A stretch of 64,000 nt of DNA, from contig OY968767.1 of NCBI GenBank assembly GCA_963695375.1, positions 2,046,001-2,110,000 of the forward strand. Direction: 5' to 3'. How positions within the stretch are numbered: position 1 is the stretch's first letter; the number at the start of each line of letters is the position of its first letter. This DNA comes from JACCVL01 sp963695375. GTDB lineage: Bacteria; Actinomycetota; Actinomycetes; Propionibacteriales; Nocardioidaceae. The notes below the pieces were generated by a model. That model saw only the letters and a program-made list of their open reading frames with translations, did not search any database and had not been told where the DNA came from. Positions 49,070 to 57,968 of the stretch are shown piece after piece. Made by a program: the position numbers and the translations under genes.

Positions 49070-50506
49070 ATGCGAGTTGCTGCTCTGACATTCGCACTGG
49101 GCGGGACGCTGCTGGTCGGCCCGCTCGTTCAGTCGACTGCAGCGCCACCTGCGGTCGAGCTGACCGCCGGTCCGAACGTGGTCGTGCTGCTGCTGGACGA
49201 CGCCCGCTACGACGACCTGACCACGCTGCCCGAGGTCCGGCGGCGGATCGGCGACCAGGGCGCGGTCTTCACCCGCTTCTACGCGTCGTTCCCGCTGTGC
49301 TGCCCTGCTCGGGCGACCCTGCTGACCGGGCAGTACCCGCACAACCACGGCGTCCTGAACAACGTCGCGCCCACCGGGGGGTTCACGGAGTTCGACGACT
49401 CCTCCACGCTCGCGACCTGGCTGGATCCGGGCTACCAGACGGGGCTGATCGGGAAGTACTTCAACCAGTACGCGCCGCCGTACGTGCCCCCCGGCTGGGA
49501 CGAGTGGATGGTCCCCCGCTCGATGTACAACTACACCGGTCCGGGCTGGTTCATGGACCAGGGGACCGGTGGGGCGTACCAGTCGCTGGCGGGATACCAG
49601 ACCGACACCATCGGCGAGCTCGCCGCCGACTTCGTCCGCCGCAACGCCCCGGGACCGGAGCCATTCTTCCTTTACGCCAACATCGTGGCCCCGCACGCGG
49701 GCAAGCCGGTCGAGGTTGACGACCCGACCGGGTTCGCGACCCCAGCGGTGTCCGATCGTTATCGTGACCGGTTCGCCGGCCTGGCCAGCACCGATCCGTC
49801 GTTCAACGAGCGTGACGTCCGCGACAAGCCGCTGCGTCCGCGGCCGCTCAGCGCTGCGGAGATCGCCGGGTTGACGGAGGCGAATGCGCAGCGTCGCGAG
49901 GCCAACCTGTCCGCCCAGGACGTCGTGACGGGTGTCCTCGACGTGCTGGCACAGACCGGAGAGCTCGACAACACCTACGTCGTGGTCATGTCCGACAACG
50001 GCTACCTGCTCGGCGAGCACCGGCTGCGTAGCGGAAAGCTCGCGCCCTACGAGGTCGCCAACCGGGTGCCGCTCATGGTGCGCGGCCCCGGTATCCGGCC
50101 AGGTCTCGTGATCGACCACGTCACGGCACAGGTCGACTTCGCCCCGACCGTGCTGGCGATGACGGGGGCGGTCAGCGACCGCCCTGCGCTCATCGACGGC
50201 GTCGACCTGCTGCCCCTGATGCGGAACCCGGCCGGGCCCGGTCTGGGGCGCCCGGCGGTCGTGATTGAGGCGACGAAAGTCGATCTGAACACCGAGCCGC
50301 TGCCCTGGCTCTACCACGGAGTGGTGAGCAACGACGGCTGGAAGTACGTGGAACGGACTCACAACCGTCGCGAGCTGTACGACCTGACTGCCGACCCGTA
50401 CGAGTTGCAGAACGTGGCCGACGACCCCGCCTACGCCGACACCCGGCAGCGCCTGGCGGCACTGCTCGCGACCTACCAGTGGTGTCGGGGCGCGTCCTGC
50501 CGGTGA
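49070..50506 (+). CDS. secreted type I sulfatase
   Basis: 478 residues with a signal peptide (about 1-26). NVVVLLLDDARYDDL gives the metal aspartates; LCCPARATLLTGQYPHNHG carries the C-x-P-x-R motif (second Cys) that is turned into formylglycine; FFLYANIVAPHAG and VVVMSDNGYLLGEHRL complete the metal and sulfate site. It removes sulfate from an unknown ester outside the cell. Formylglycine needs a generating enzyme, which is not in this window. Two cysteines close the protein (WCRGASCR). Confidence 0.92.
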   Translation: MRVAALTFALGGTLLVGPLVQSTAAPPAVELTAGPNVVVLLLDDARYDDLTTLPEVRRRIGDQGAVFTRFYASFPLCCPARATLLTGQYPHNHGVLNNVAPTGGFTEFDDSSTLATWLDPGYQTGLIGKYFNQYAPPYVPPGWDEWMVPRSMYNYTGPGWFMDQGTGGAYQSLAGYQTDTIGELAADFVRRNAPGPEPFFLYANIVAPHAGKPVEVDDPTGFATPAVSDRYRDRFAGLASTDPSFNERDVRDKPLRPRPLSAAEIAGLTEANAQRREANLSAQDVVTGVLDVLAQTGELDNTYVVVMSDNGYLLGEHRLRSGKLAPYEVANRVPLMVRGPGIRPGLVIDHVTAQVDFAPTVLAMTGAVSDRPALIDGVDLLPLMRNPAGPGLGRPAVVIEATKVDLNTEPLPWLYHGVVSNDGWKYVERTHNRRELYDLTADPYELQNVADDPAYADTRQRLAALLATYQWCRGASCR

Positions 50507-50614
50507 CATGGTCCGGACGGGCTGGCCCGGTCGTCCCTCCCGCCCCACGGGACCGCTCGGCGACTGCCCGAACTGGCCATGGTGCCCGGAATGCGACCGC
50601 CCCCATCCTGTGCC

Positions 50615-50725
50615 ATGCGCATTCGGTGGTGGTGTCGAGCCGGACTGCACCGATGGCGCAAGGTGGCCGGTGGGCCGGAGACGCTGGGGTTCCTGGCCTG
50701 CCGCTGGTGCGGCCGGCAGCGTTGA
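50615..50725 (+). CDS. 36-residue putative zinc-ribbon protein
   Basis: A short frame starts at ATG 50615 and stops at TGA 50723-50725, two bases before the minus-strand GGDEF gene ends. It reads WWCRAGLHRWRK, then LGFLACRWCGRQR: one Cys and a His, then C-x-x-C, which together could hold a zinc ion. The pattern resembles very small actinobacterial CxxGxHxW...CxxCG proteins. It is too short for ordinary gene calling, and I see only a weak upstream box, so it is tentative. Confidence 0.4.
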   Translation: MRIRWWCRAGLHRWRKVAGGPETLGFLACRWCGRQR

Positions 50726-50726
50726 G

Positions 50727-52292
50727 TCAGCAGCCGGCGCCGGTGACGGCGAGATGGACCAGGGCCCGCAGGCAGGGCTCGGCGGAGAACAGGCCCGGCG
50801 AGGTCTGCGGGTCGCCGTACAGCTCCACCAGCCAGCCCGTCCCGTCGGCGGCGGTCTCGCCGGCGCCGAGGACTGACACATAACCCATCCGGGCCAGTAG
50901 TGCCTGCTCGAGGGGGTCACCCTCGGTCAGGCTCGCGGTGTACGACCCACCGCTCAGGGCGTGCCGGGTGGCCGGGTACTCGGCGGGGTTGAACTCCATC
51001 CCGGACATCATCTCGATCCCGGCCAGCGCGCCACGTACGTCGTTGCGCAGCATGCGGGACAAGACGTCCACCAGGATGCCGTGACGCTGCCGGCTCACCC
51101 ACCAGGTCGAGGCGTCGTACACCTCGGCGAAGGCGTCGCAGACGACCTGCAGCCGGTGCTCGACGGACCGTCCGCCGGTCCGGAACCCGGCCAGGACCCG
51201 GTCGGTCAGGGTGGCGGCATCCGGCGGGATCAGTGCGGGCAACGGCGCCTCGCCGACCAGGAGTGCGTCACCGGACAGCTGGCGGGTCTGCTTGTGCCGG
51301 TATTGCGCGGCGTCGGCCAGTCGCAGCAGCGCCCGGGCGGCGGTCTTGGCCGACTGCGTTCCGGCCGCCCTGGTGCGGGTGGTCGCCGCGCCCACGGCGA
51401 GCCCGGCATGGTGCGGGAGCATGACTGCTGCCACCCGCTGGACCAGGGCGTCCACCTCGGTCACCTCGGCGCCGTCGAGGAGCACCACGAACTCGTCCCC
51501 GCCGATCCGCGCCACCAGTACGTCCCGCGCGTCACCGATCGCGGAGGTGAGGGTGTTCGCCGCTGCCCGGACCAGCTCGTCCCCGGCGGCATGCCCGAAG
51601 TCGTCGTTGACCTGCTTGAGGCCGTTGATGTCACAGAGCACCGCTGAGACGGGCGGGAACGGCTCCGGAGCCGCCAGTCGTTGGAGCAGCCAGTCGTCGG
51701 CTGCCCGGCGGTTGGCCAGCCCGGTCAGCGGATCGGTGTACGCAAGCCGGGCCAGATCGTCGAGGGTGTCCAGCCGGGACAGCCCCGCCGACAGCAGGCC
51801 CGCCAGTGCCGAACCGGCCGCGCAGTCGTCCGGAGTGAAGGGCTCGTCGGCCGCCCGGGTGACGTACAGGTCACCCCAGACCCGGTCGGCAACCCGGATC
51901 TGGAACGCGGCGGCGTGCCGCTTGCCCAGCCGCTGCAACAGCTCCCGATCGGCCGGCGAGGTGAGCGGGTCCTCGAGCGAGCCGGTCCAGGTCGTGTGCT
52001 GCCCGCCGAGCGTGGTCATCAGCCGGGCGTAGTCGACGATCGGGTAGTAGCGGTCCGCTGGCCACTCTTGCTCCCACGCGGCGAGGTGGCCGACGTTGTG
52101 CAGGATCTTCACCCGGGCGCGGTCCCGCTCGTAGCGCGACATCGACGCCGACGAGCCGCCCATGACCTCGAGCGCCGCGTGCAGGGTGGCCTCGACGAGG
52201 GCGTCCTCCGAGGCTCCCACGGCAACGGTCAGGGCGACGTCCCGCAGCCGGTGCAATCGGCTCGTTGTCGTCAACGACGTCACCGTGGACAT
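50727..52292 (-). CDS. GGDEF protein with flanking sensor-like domains
   Basis: 521 residues. N-terminal GAF-like domain (about 15-170), then a GGDEF diguanylate-cyclase domain (about 180-335): DLARLAYTDPLTGLANRRAADDWL, LCDINGLKQVNDDFGHAAGDELV and RIGGDEFVVLL, all intact. I see no clear RxxD inhibitory site at the usual spacing. A second GAF-like segment (about 360-515) ends the protein. It should make cyclic di-GMP in response to an unknown signal; no EAL domain is present. ATG 52292 with GGAGGGG upstream is preferred to ATG 52304. Confidence 0.88.
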   Translation of the reverse strand: MSTVTSLTTTSRLHRLRDVALTVAVGASEDALVEATLHAALEVMGGSSASMSRYERDRARVKILHNVGHLAAWEQEWPADRYYPIVDYARLMTTLGGQHTTWTGSLEDPLTSPADRELLQRLGKRHAAAFQIRVADRVWGDLYVTRAADEPFTPDDCAAGSALAGLLSAGLSRLDTLDDLARLAYTDPLTGLANRRAADDWLLQRLAAPEPFPPVSAVLCDINGLKQVNDDFGHAAGDELVRAAANTLTSAIGDARDVLVARIGGDEFVVLLDGAEVTEVDALVQRVAAVMLPHHAGLAVGAATTRTRAAGTQSAKTAARALLRLADAAQYRHKQTRQLSGDALLVGEAPLPALIPPDAATLTDRVLAGFRTGGRSVEHRLQVVCDAFAEVYDASTWWVSRQRHGILVDVLSRMLRNDVRGALAGIEMMSGMEFNPAEYPATRHALSGGSYTASLTEGDPLEQALLARMGYVSVLGAGETAADGTGWLVELYGDPQTSPGLFSAEPCLRALVHLAVTGAGC

Positions 52293-52485
52293 CCGCCCCT
52301 CCATCCCTGCGCGCGTCTGCCTGTCGCTGCTGAGTCAGTGTCGGCTACACACCGTCATTTATCTGTTACTGCATGCAACGAAGCGGCCCAACCGGCCCCG
52401 AACGGCAACCGAACAGACGACCGCAGGCCCGAGGGTGCAGCGCAGTCGGCGGAGCGGGACACTTGAGCCAGACACGGAGGTGGCC

Positions 52486-52635
52486 ATGGGACTGGTGAGC
52501 AAGATCGTGAAGATCGGGATCGCCAAGAAGCTGTACGACGAGGCCCGCAAGCCGGAGAACCAGGCCCGGATGAAGCGCGGCGTCCAGCAACTGCGCAGCT
52601 ATGCCGAGCAGCGCAAGACCCAGCGCCCGGGCTGA
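52486..52635 (+). CDS. small basic protein, tandem paralogue 1
   Basis: 49 residues, strongly basic, no membrane span: MGLVSKIVKIGIAKKLYDE, then ARKPENQARMKRGVQQLRS. GGAGGTGGCC precedes ATG 52486. The next gene encodes a close paralogue, sharing KIVK-G-AKK-x-x-DEARKPENQA-x-x-K-x-GV over about 35 residues. The helix would be amphipathic. I do not know a function; two copies in a row, each with its own ribosome site, argue that both are real genes. Confidence 0.7.
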   Translation: MGLVSKIVKIGIAKKLYDEARKPENQARMKRGVQQLRSYAEQRKTQRPG

Positions 52636-52718
52636 CCGCCGTGCCGACCGTCGTGGCGGGCGGTAGGTTCGGCGCCGGACGCCGCGATCGGGGCGACCAT
52701 CGAGACGGGAGTGCAGCC

Positions 52719-52862
52719 ATGGGTGTGTTCAGCAAGATCGTCAAGACCGGGGCGGCCAAGAAGATCGTCGACGAGGCCCGCAAGCCGGAGAACCAGGCGA
52801 AGCTGAAGAAGGGCGTTGCGCAGGCCAAGGAGAAGGTGGCCAAGAACCGCAAGCCGCGCTGA
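52719..52862 (+). CDS. small basic protein, tandem paralogue 2
   Basis: 47 residues: MGVFSKIVKTGAAKKIVDE, then ARKPENQAKLKKGVAQAKEK. It is clearly related to the 49-residue protein 83 bases upstream. GGGAG precedes ATG 52719. The C-terminus is Lys-rich. Function unknown. Confidence 0.7.
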   Translation: MGVFSKIVKTGAAKKIVDEARKPENQAKLKKGVAQAKEKVAKNRKPR

Positions 52863-52922
52863 CTCAGCCGGCCCCGCGCGGGCACGGTCGCGGTTGCGCC
52901 GGCGGGCATGGGTCGGCGCCGG

Positions 52923-53405
52923 TCAGCTCAGCCACACCGTCAGCACCCAGGCGCCGGCGATGAGCAGGGCCGCCGTGAGCTCGATCAGGACGGACAGGCC
53001 GACCGCCTTGAGCGCGTGCACGGTCGACCCGCGGGCCGCCTCGTGCCCGCCGAGCCGCCGTCGCTCCGCGCCGTAGATCCCGCCGACGAACCCCAGCGGG
53101 AGCCCGAGCACCGGGATCACGAAGAAGCCCAGCACGCCCGCGAGCCCACCGACCAGCAGGGTGCGGGAGGGCACGCCGGCCTGCTGCAGCCTGCGGCCGG
53201 GGACGAGGTACTTGAGCACCTGGCTGGTGGCGGCCACGGCGGTCGTGCCGGCGAGCAGGGTGTAGGCCGTGCTGCCGCCCTCGACCACCGCCCAGCAGGC
53301 CGTCGCGCCCCAGACCAGCAGCAACCCGGGCAGTATCGGCACCACCACGCCGACCAGGCCGACGAGCACGAACAGGCCGACGAGCAGCACACCCCAGGTG
53401 TCCAT
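52923..53405 (-). CDS. DUF456 family membrane protein
   Basis: 160 residues with four hydrophobic spans. The start VLLVGLFVLVGLVGVVVPILPGLLLVWGA and the later GFFVIPVLGLPLGFVGGIYGAE match the DUF456 plan, a small membrane protein of unknown role. Minus strand, between the small paralogues and a terminator. Confidence 0.82.
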   Translation of the reverse strand: MDTWGVLLVGLFVLVGLVGVVVPILPGLLLVWGATACWAVVEGGSTAYTLLAGTTAVAATSQVLKYLVPGRRLQQAGVPSRTLLVGGLAGVLGFFVIPVLGLPLGFVGGIYGAERRRLGGHEAARGSTVHALKAVGLSVLIELTAALLIAGAWVLTVWLS

Positions 53406-53440
53406 CCGCCGAGTGTGCCCTCACCGGCCGGCTGCGGACG

Positions 53441-53477
53441 CCACGAGGCCCCGGGCGGTGGACCCGGGGCCTCGTGG
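53441..53477. terminator. terminator, 15-bp stem
   Basis: CCACGAGGCCCCGGG (53441-53455), a 7-base loop, then its exact complement (53463-53477). It ends the minus-strand zinc-motif gene before DUF456. Its CACGAGGCCCCGG core is shared with the terminator at 17136-17179. No U tract follows. Confidence 0.75.
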
Positions 53478-53506
53478 AGCTGGGGGGTGGCGCTGGCTCG
53501 GCGAGC

Positions 53507-53737
53507 TCAGATCTCACCGTCCGACGCGGTGGCGGGGGTGGCCCGCAGCCGTTCGGTCTCGTCCTGGATGGTGGCCGCCACCTGGCGGAGCGCGTCCTCG
53601 TGCTCGCGGCCGTGGTGGGCGCAGAAGTACAGCTCGGCGCCGCTGGGCATCTCGACCCGCAGGTAGGCCTGGGCCCCGCAGCGGTCGCAGCGGTCAGCGG
53701 CAGTGAGGTCTGCCCGGGGTGCAACAGCAGTCGTCAC
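53507..53737 (-). CDS. small zinc-motif protein, DUF7455-like
   Basis: 76 residues from GTG 53737. DRCDRCGAQAYLRVEMPSG then ELYFCAHHGREHEDAL: C-x-x-C and C-x-H-H make a likely zinc site; a charged helix follows. This short actinobacterial protein typically stands beside a topoisomerase B gene, as here. It may be a transcription- or topology-related factor, but its function is unknown to me. Confidence 0.8.
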   Translation of the reverse strand: MTTAVAPRADLTAADRCDRCGAQAYLRVEMPSGAELYFCAHHGREHEDALRQVAATIQDETERLRATPATASDGEI

Positions 53738-54118
53738 GTGTGCCTCGTCTCCGTCTCGGTTCGGAAGGGTGAGAAGTGTTCCACTTCTCTCCCACACCGG
53801 ACTCCAACATCCAATCACGCGCCGGACTTCCCGGATCGCGCCCCCTACGGGTGTGACGCAGGACCTACCCTGCTGCGTTCCGTTCGCCCGGCGTCGTTGC
53901 CGGAGGAGCAGTGCACCAGTACTTCGATACTGCCTCGCCCGCGGAGTGGTCGCCGGACTTCTCCGAATCGTGGACCCGGAAACCGGCAGCATGCGGGCAA
54001 CACGCCCGAGAATCATCCGTCCGGTCGAGCCGGTCCCGGCCGAGCGGCGTGCTGCCAGGGGCTGGGGAGTGGTCCTCGGTAGGCTGCCGAACGCCCGCTG
54101 ACCCCGAGGGAGACCACC
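53738..54118. other. 381-bp gap between divergent genes
   Basis: It holds two promoter regions: a minus-strand one for the zinc-motif gene (not resolved) and a plus-strand TAGGCT (54080-54085) before the topoisomerase gene. GAGGGAG (54106-54112) is a good ribosome site for that gene. The short frames between look like chance. Confidence 0.5.
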
Positions 54119-56188
54119 ATCGACACCGCCTACACCGCTCGCAACCTGCTCGTCCTGGAGGGGCTGGAGGCGGTGCGCAAGCGGCCGGGGATGTACATCG
54201 GGTCCACCGACACCCGTGGGCTGATGCACTGCGTCTGGGAGATCATCGACAACGCCGTCGACGAGGCGCTGGCCGGCGCGTGCACCCGGATCCAGGTGCT
54301 GCTGCACGCCGACGGCTCGGTCGAGGTGACCGACGACGGCCGGGGGATCCCGGTCGACACCGAGCCGCGGACCGGGCTGTCCGGCGTCGAGGTGGTGTTC
54401 ACCAAGCTGCATGCGGGCGGCAAGTTCGGCGGCGGCTCGTACGTCGCGACCGGCGGCCTGCACGGCGTCGGCGCGTCGGTCGTCAACGCGCTGGCCGCTC
54501 GGCTGGACGTGACGGTCGACAAGGGTGGGGCCCGGTGGGCGACGTCGTTCCGCCGTGGCGTGCCCGGTCGCTTCGACGCCGATGGGCCGAAGGCCGGCTT
54601 CGCCCCGCAGCCGGGCCTGGACCGGGTCAAGCGGGTCAGCAAGACCAGCACCGGCACCCGGATCCGATACTGGCCCGACCCGCAGGTCTTCGTGCCGGGT
54701 GCCGACTTCGCCTACGACGAGCTGCTCACGCGGGCCCGGCAGACGTCGTACCTGGTGCCCGGGCTCGAGCTCGTGATTCGCGACGAGCGGCCCGTCGACG
54801 GTGAGCAGGAGCCGCGCGAGGAGCGCTTCAAGCACGACGGCGGGATCACGGAGTTCTGCGAGTTCCTGGCTCCCGACCCAGCGGCCACCGGTGTGCTCCG
54901 GCTGCAGGGCAGCGACCACTTCACCGAGACGGTGCCGTTGCTCGACGACGCGGGGCACATGACGCCGCGCGACGTCGACCGGGAGGTCGTTGTCGACGTC
55001 GCGCTGCGCTGGGGCACCGGCTACGAGACGGAGCTGCGCAGCTTCGTCAACATCATCGCCACCCCCAAGGGCGGGACGCACGTCAGCGGGTTCGAGCGGG
55101 CGGTGACCCGAACGTTCAACGACGTGCTGCGGCAGGGCCGGCTGCTCAAGAACGGCGACCCGGACGTGGGCAAGGAGGACGTTCTCGAGGGGCTCACCGC
55201 GGTCGTCACGGTCCGGCTCGCCGAGCCGCAGTTCGAGGGGCAGACCAAGGAGGTGCTCGGCACGCCCGCGGTCACCCGCATCGTCGGCAAGATCGTCGGC
55301 GGCGAGCTGCGGGCCTTCCTCACCTCGAGCAAGCGTGCCGACAAGCCGGCGGCCCGCGCGGTGCTGGACAAGGTCGTGGCCGCGGCGCGGACCCGGATCC
55401 TCGCCCGCCAGCAGCGGGACAACCAGCGCCGCAAGAGCGCCCTGGAGTCCAGCGCGCTCCCGGCCAAGCTGGCCGACTGCCGGAGCAGCGACAACGACCG
55501 GACCGAGCTGTTCATCGTCGAGGGTGACTCGGCGCTCGGCACGGCCAAGCTGGCCCGGGACGCGGCGTACCAGGCGCTGCTGCCGGTCCGCGGCAAGATC
55601 CTGAACGTCCAGAAGGCCTCCACCGGCGACATGCTCAAGAACGCCGAGTGCTCCGCGATCATCCAGGTGGTCGGCGCCGGGAGCGGGCGCACCTTCGACG
55701 TGGACCAGGTGCGCTACGGCCGGATCATCTTCATGGCGGACGCGGACTCCGACGGCGCCCACATCCGCTGCCTGCTGGCCACCCTCTTCTTCCGGTACAT
55801 GCGTGAGCTGGTCGCCGCCGGGCGGGTCTTCTCCGCGGTGCCGCCGCTGCACCGGATCGAGCTCTCGGCGCCGAAGAAGGGGCAGAGCAAGTACGTCTAC
55901 ACCTACTCCGACGACGAGCTGCAGCGTCGGCTGGCAGAGCTGAGCCGCAGGCAGCAGCGATGGAAGGACCCGGTGCAGCGCTACAAGGGCCTCGGTGAGA
56001 TGGACGCCAACCAGCTGGCCGAGACCACCATGGATCCCCGGCACCGGACGCTGCGCCGGATCACCGTCGACGACGCCGAAGCGGCCAGCGGCGTGTTCGA
56101 GCTGTTGATGGGCAGCGAGGTCGCGCCGCGCAAGGACTTCATCGTGGCGAATGGAGGACATCTCAGCGAGGAGGACCTCGACGTCTGA
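54119..56188 (+). CDS. type II topoisomerase subunit B (ParE/second GyrB)
   Basis: About 689 residues. GHKL ATPase: VRKRPGMYIGSTDTRGLMH, EIIDNAVDEALAG, VEVTDDGRGIPVD and VATGGLHGVGASVVNALA. Toprim domain: TELFIVEGDSALGTAKLAR and the DxDxDG-like FMADADSDGAHIRCLL. It pairs with the subunit A gene at 58.7-61.2 kb; whether gyrase 2 or topoisomerase IV cannot be told by eye. No ATG, GTG or TTG lies upstream of the conserved YTARNLLVLEGLEAV; a stop TAG is at 54080-54082. ATC 54119, seven bases after GAGGGAG, fits the family start, so an AUC start is proposed (CTG 54098 is the other choice). Confidence 0.9.
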   Translation: MDTAYTARNLLVLEGLEAVRKRPGMYIGSTDTRGLMHCVWEIIDNAVDEALAGACTRIQVLLHADGSVEVTDDGRGIPVDTEPRTGLSGVEVVFTKLHAGGKFGGGSYVATGGLHGVGASVVNALAARLDVTVDKGGARWATSFRRGVPGRFDADGPKAGFAPQPGLDRVKRVSKTSTGTRIRYWPDPQVFVPGADFAYDELLTRARQTSYLVPGLELVIRDERPVDGEQEPREERFKHDGGITEFCEFLAPDPAATGVLRLQGSDHFTETVPLLDDAGHMTPRDVDREVVVDVALRWGTGYETELRSFVNIIATPKGGTHVSGFERAVTRTFNDVLRQGRLLKNGDPDVGKEDVLEGLTAVVTVRLAEPQFEGQTKEVLGTPAVTRIVGKIVGGELRAFLTSSKRADKPAARAVLDKVVAAARTRILARQQRDNQRRKSALESSALPAKLADCRSSDNDRTELFIVEGDSALGTAKLARDAAYQALLPVRGKILNVQKASTGDMLKNAECSAIIQVVGAGSGRTFDVDQVRYGRIIFMADADSDGAHIRCLLATLFFRYMRELVAAGRVFSAVPPLHRIELSAPKKGQSKYVYTYSDDELQRRLAELSRRQQRWKDPVQRYKGLGEMDANQLAETTMDPRHRTLRRITVDDAEAASGVFELLMGSEVAPRKDFIVANGGHLSEEDLDV

Positions 56189-57961
56189 TCAGGCACCGAC
56201 CTCCAGCCCGCTGACCTGCGCCGCCTTGGCCCGGTGGAACACCACCAGGGCCAAGGCGGCGGCCAGCACGGTGGCGCCGGCGGCGCCGAGGAACACCACC
56301 TCGAGCTGGGCCAGCCCGGCCTCGCGCAGCCGCTCGCCGTACTCCGGGCAGGTCGTGGGGTCGCTCGGGCACAGCTCCCGCGCCGGCGGGATGGTGTCGG
56401 CGACCGCGTAGAAGCGTCGCAGCCCGAGGTCGGTCAACGCGGAGATGCCGACCAGCATCCCGACCATCCGGGCGACGACCAGCAGCGCGCTGGCGATCCC
56501 GTGGACCGCACGGTCGGTCGCCGCGAGCAGCGCGGCGTTGACCGGTGCGAGAGCGAGTCCGAAGCCGAGCCCGGCCAGCACCAGCGGGACGGTGGCCCAG
56601 CCCGACCGGAGCGCCTCCGCGTCCCAGCGCGACATCAGGACGAACCCGAGGGCCGCCAGCGCCATCCCGGCCGCCGTCAGCGGCCCAGGAGGGACCCGAC
56701 GGGTCAGCCAGCCCCCGAGCACCGCCCCGACCGGCAGGGCGGCCAGGAAGCGGACCAGCACCAGCGCGGCCGCCAGCTGGGAGTCGCCGTAGACGGTCAA
56801 CCGGGCGAAGAACGGGATGTCGACCAGCGCGGCGATCAGCGCGGCGCCGACGAGGAAGGAGACGGCCACCGCACCCCACGCCGCCCGCTCCCGCAGGCTG
56901 CCCCGCGGGACCAACGGTGCGGCCGAGGTGCGCTGCCGCCAGCCGAAGGCGACTGCTCCTCCCGCCGCGACCAGCAGCCACCACGGGCCGGCGTCACCGA
57001 GCACGGCGACCGCCGGGTCGGCGGAGGCGAACGCCACGATGACGCCGCCGAGCGCGACCGCCAGCAGCAGCGCACCCAGCAGGTCGGTCTGGCGCAGCAC
57101 CGAACTCCACCGCCGCCAGCCGAGCAGCGGCCGGTCGGCGGTCGCCTGGCGCAGCGTGAAGGCCGCCCCGAGTCCGTAGACCGCGAGCGCCAGCGGCGTC
57201 AGCCAGCGCGACGTCCCCCCGACCGGCAGGAACGCCTGCCCCCAGAAGACGTCGGTGACGAGCGCCCGGGGCGGCTGCATCACCAGCGCCATCCCGACGA
57301 AGACGGCGAGGGCGAGGGCGCCCCCGGGCCAGTCGGTCCGAGCCCGAGGGTGCGTCCGGCCCGGTGCCGGGTCCGCCACGGTGGCGCCGCCGACCCGGCG
57401 CAGCAGGACGGCGAGCAGCAGCCCGACGGTCAGATTCAGCCAGAAGATGGCCCGCCAGTCGGCGACCGACAGCACCACGGCGCCGAGCAGCGGCCCGAGG
57501 ACGGCGCCGAGCTCCTGCACGCCGCCCACGACGCCCAGCGGCAGCCCGCGCCGCTCGGCCGGCCACAGGTCGGCCACCAGCGCCAGCGTGGCCGGCACGA
57601 GGCCGCCGGCGCCGACGCCCTGGACGAATCGGCCGGTCACCATCGTCGGCAGGTCGTAGGCCGCGGCGGTGACGAGAGAGCCGACGGCGAACACCACCAG
57701 CGACCCCACCAGCACCGGGGTGCGGCCCCGCAGGTCGGCGATCCGCCCGATCAACGGCAGCATGCCGACGTAGCCGAGCAGGAAGCCGGAGATCAGCGGC
57801 GCTGCCCGCTGCAACTGCTCGGTGGTGAGTCCGGCGGCGGCCATCATCTCCGGCAGCGCGAGCACCACGACGTAGGTGTCTGCGGCCGCGAACGCGACGG
57901 CGACGGCGGCCACGCCGAGCAGCACCTGGCTCCGGCGCGGGACGCGGGCGGCGCTGGTCAC
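56189..57961 (-). CDS. MFS transporter, P55-like, 14 spans
   Basis: 590 residues with about 14 hydrophobic spans (DHA2 size). Motif A appears as GRIADLRGRTPVLVGSLVV and motif C as LGPLLGAVVL. A hydrophilic loop with three cysteines (RELCPSDPTTCPEYGE) lies before the last span. GTG 57961 stands seven bases after the stop of an LprG-like lipoprotein gene; in mycobacteria lprG and P55 are an operon that exports lipids or glycolipids and gives drug tolerance. The same pair here suggests the same job. It is convergent with the subunit B gene, end to end. Confidence 0.85.
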   Translation of the reverse strand: MTSAARVPRRSQVLLGVAAVAVAFAAADTYVVVLALPEMMAAAGLTTEQLQRAAPLISGFLLGYVGMLPLIGRIADLRGRTPVLVGSLVVFAVGSLVTAAAYDLPTMVTGRFVQGVGAGGLVPATLALVADLWPAERRGLPLGVVGGVQELGAVLGPLLGAVVLSVADWRAIFWLNLTVGLLLAVLLRRVGGATVADPAPGRTHPRARTDWPGGALALAVFVGMALVMQPPRALVTDVFWGQAFLPVGGTSRWLTPLALAVYGLGAAFTLRQATADRPLLGWRRWSSVLRQTDLLGALLLAVALGGVIVAFASADPAVAVLGDAGPWWLLVAAGGAVAFGWRQRTSAAPLVPRGSLRERAAWGAVAVSFLVGAALIAALVDIPFFARLTVYGDSQLAAALVLVRFLAALPVGAVLGGWLTRRVPPGPLTAAGMALAALGFVLMSRWDAEALRSGWATVPLVLAGLGFGLALAPVNAALLAATDRAVHGIASALLVVARMVGMLVGISALTDLGLRRFYAVADTIPPARELCPSDPTTCPEYGERLREAGLAQLEVVFLGAAGATVLAAALALVVFHRAKAAQVSGLEVGA

Positions 57962-57968
57962 GAGGGGA

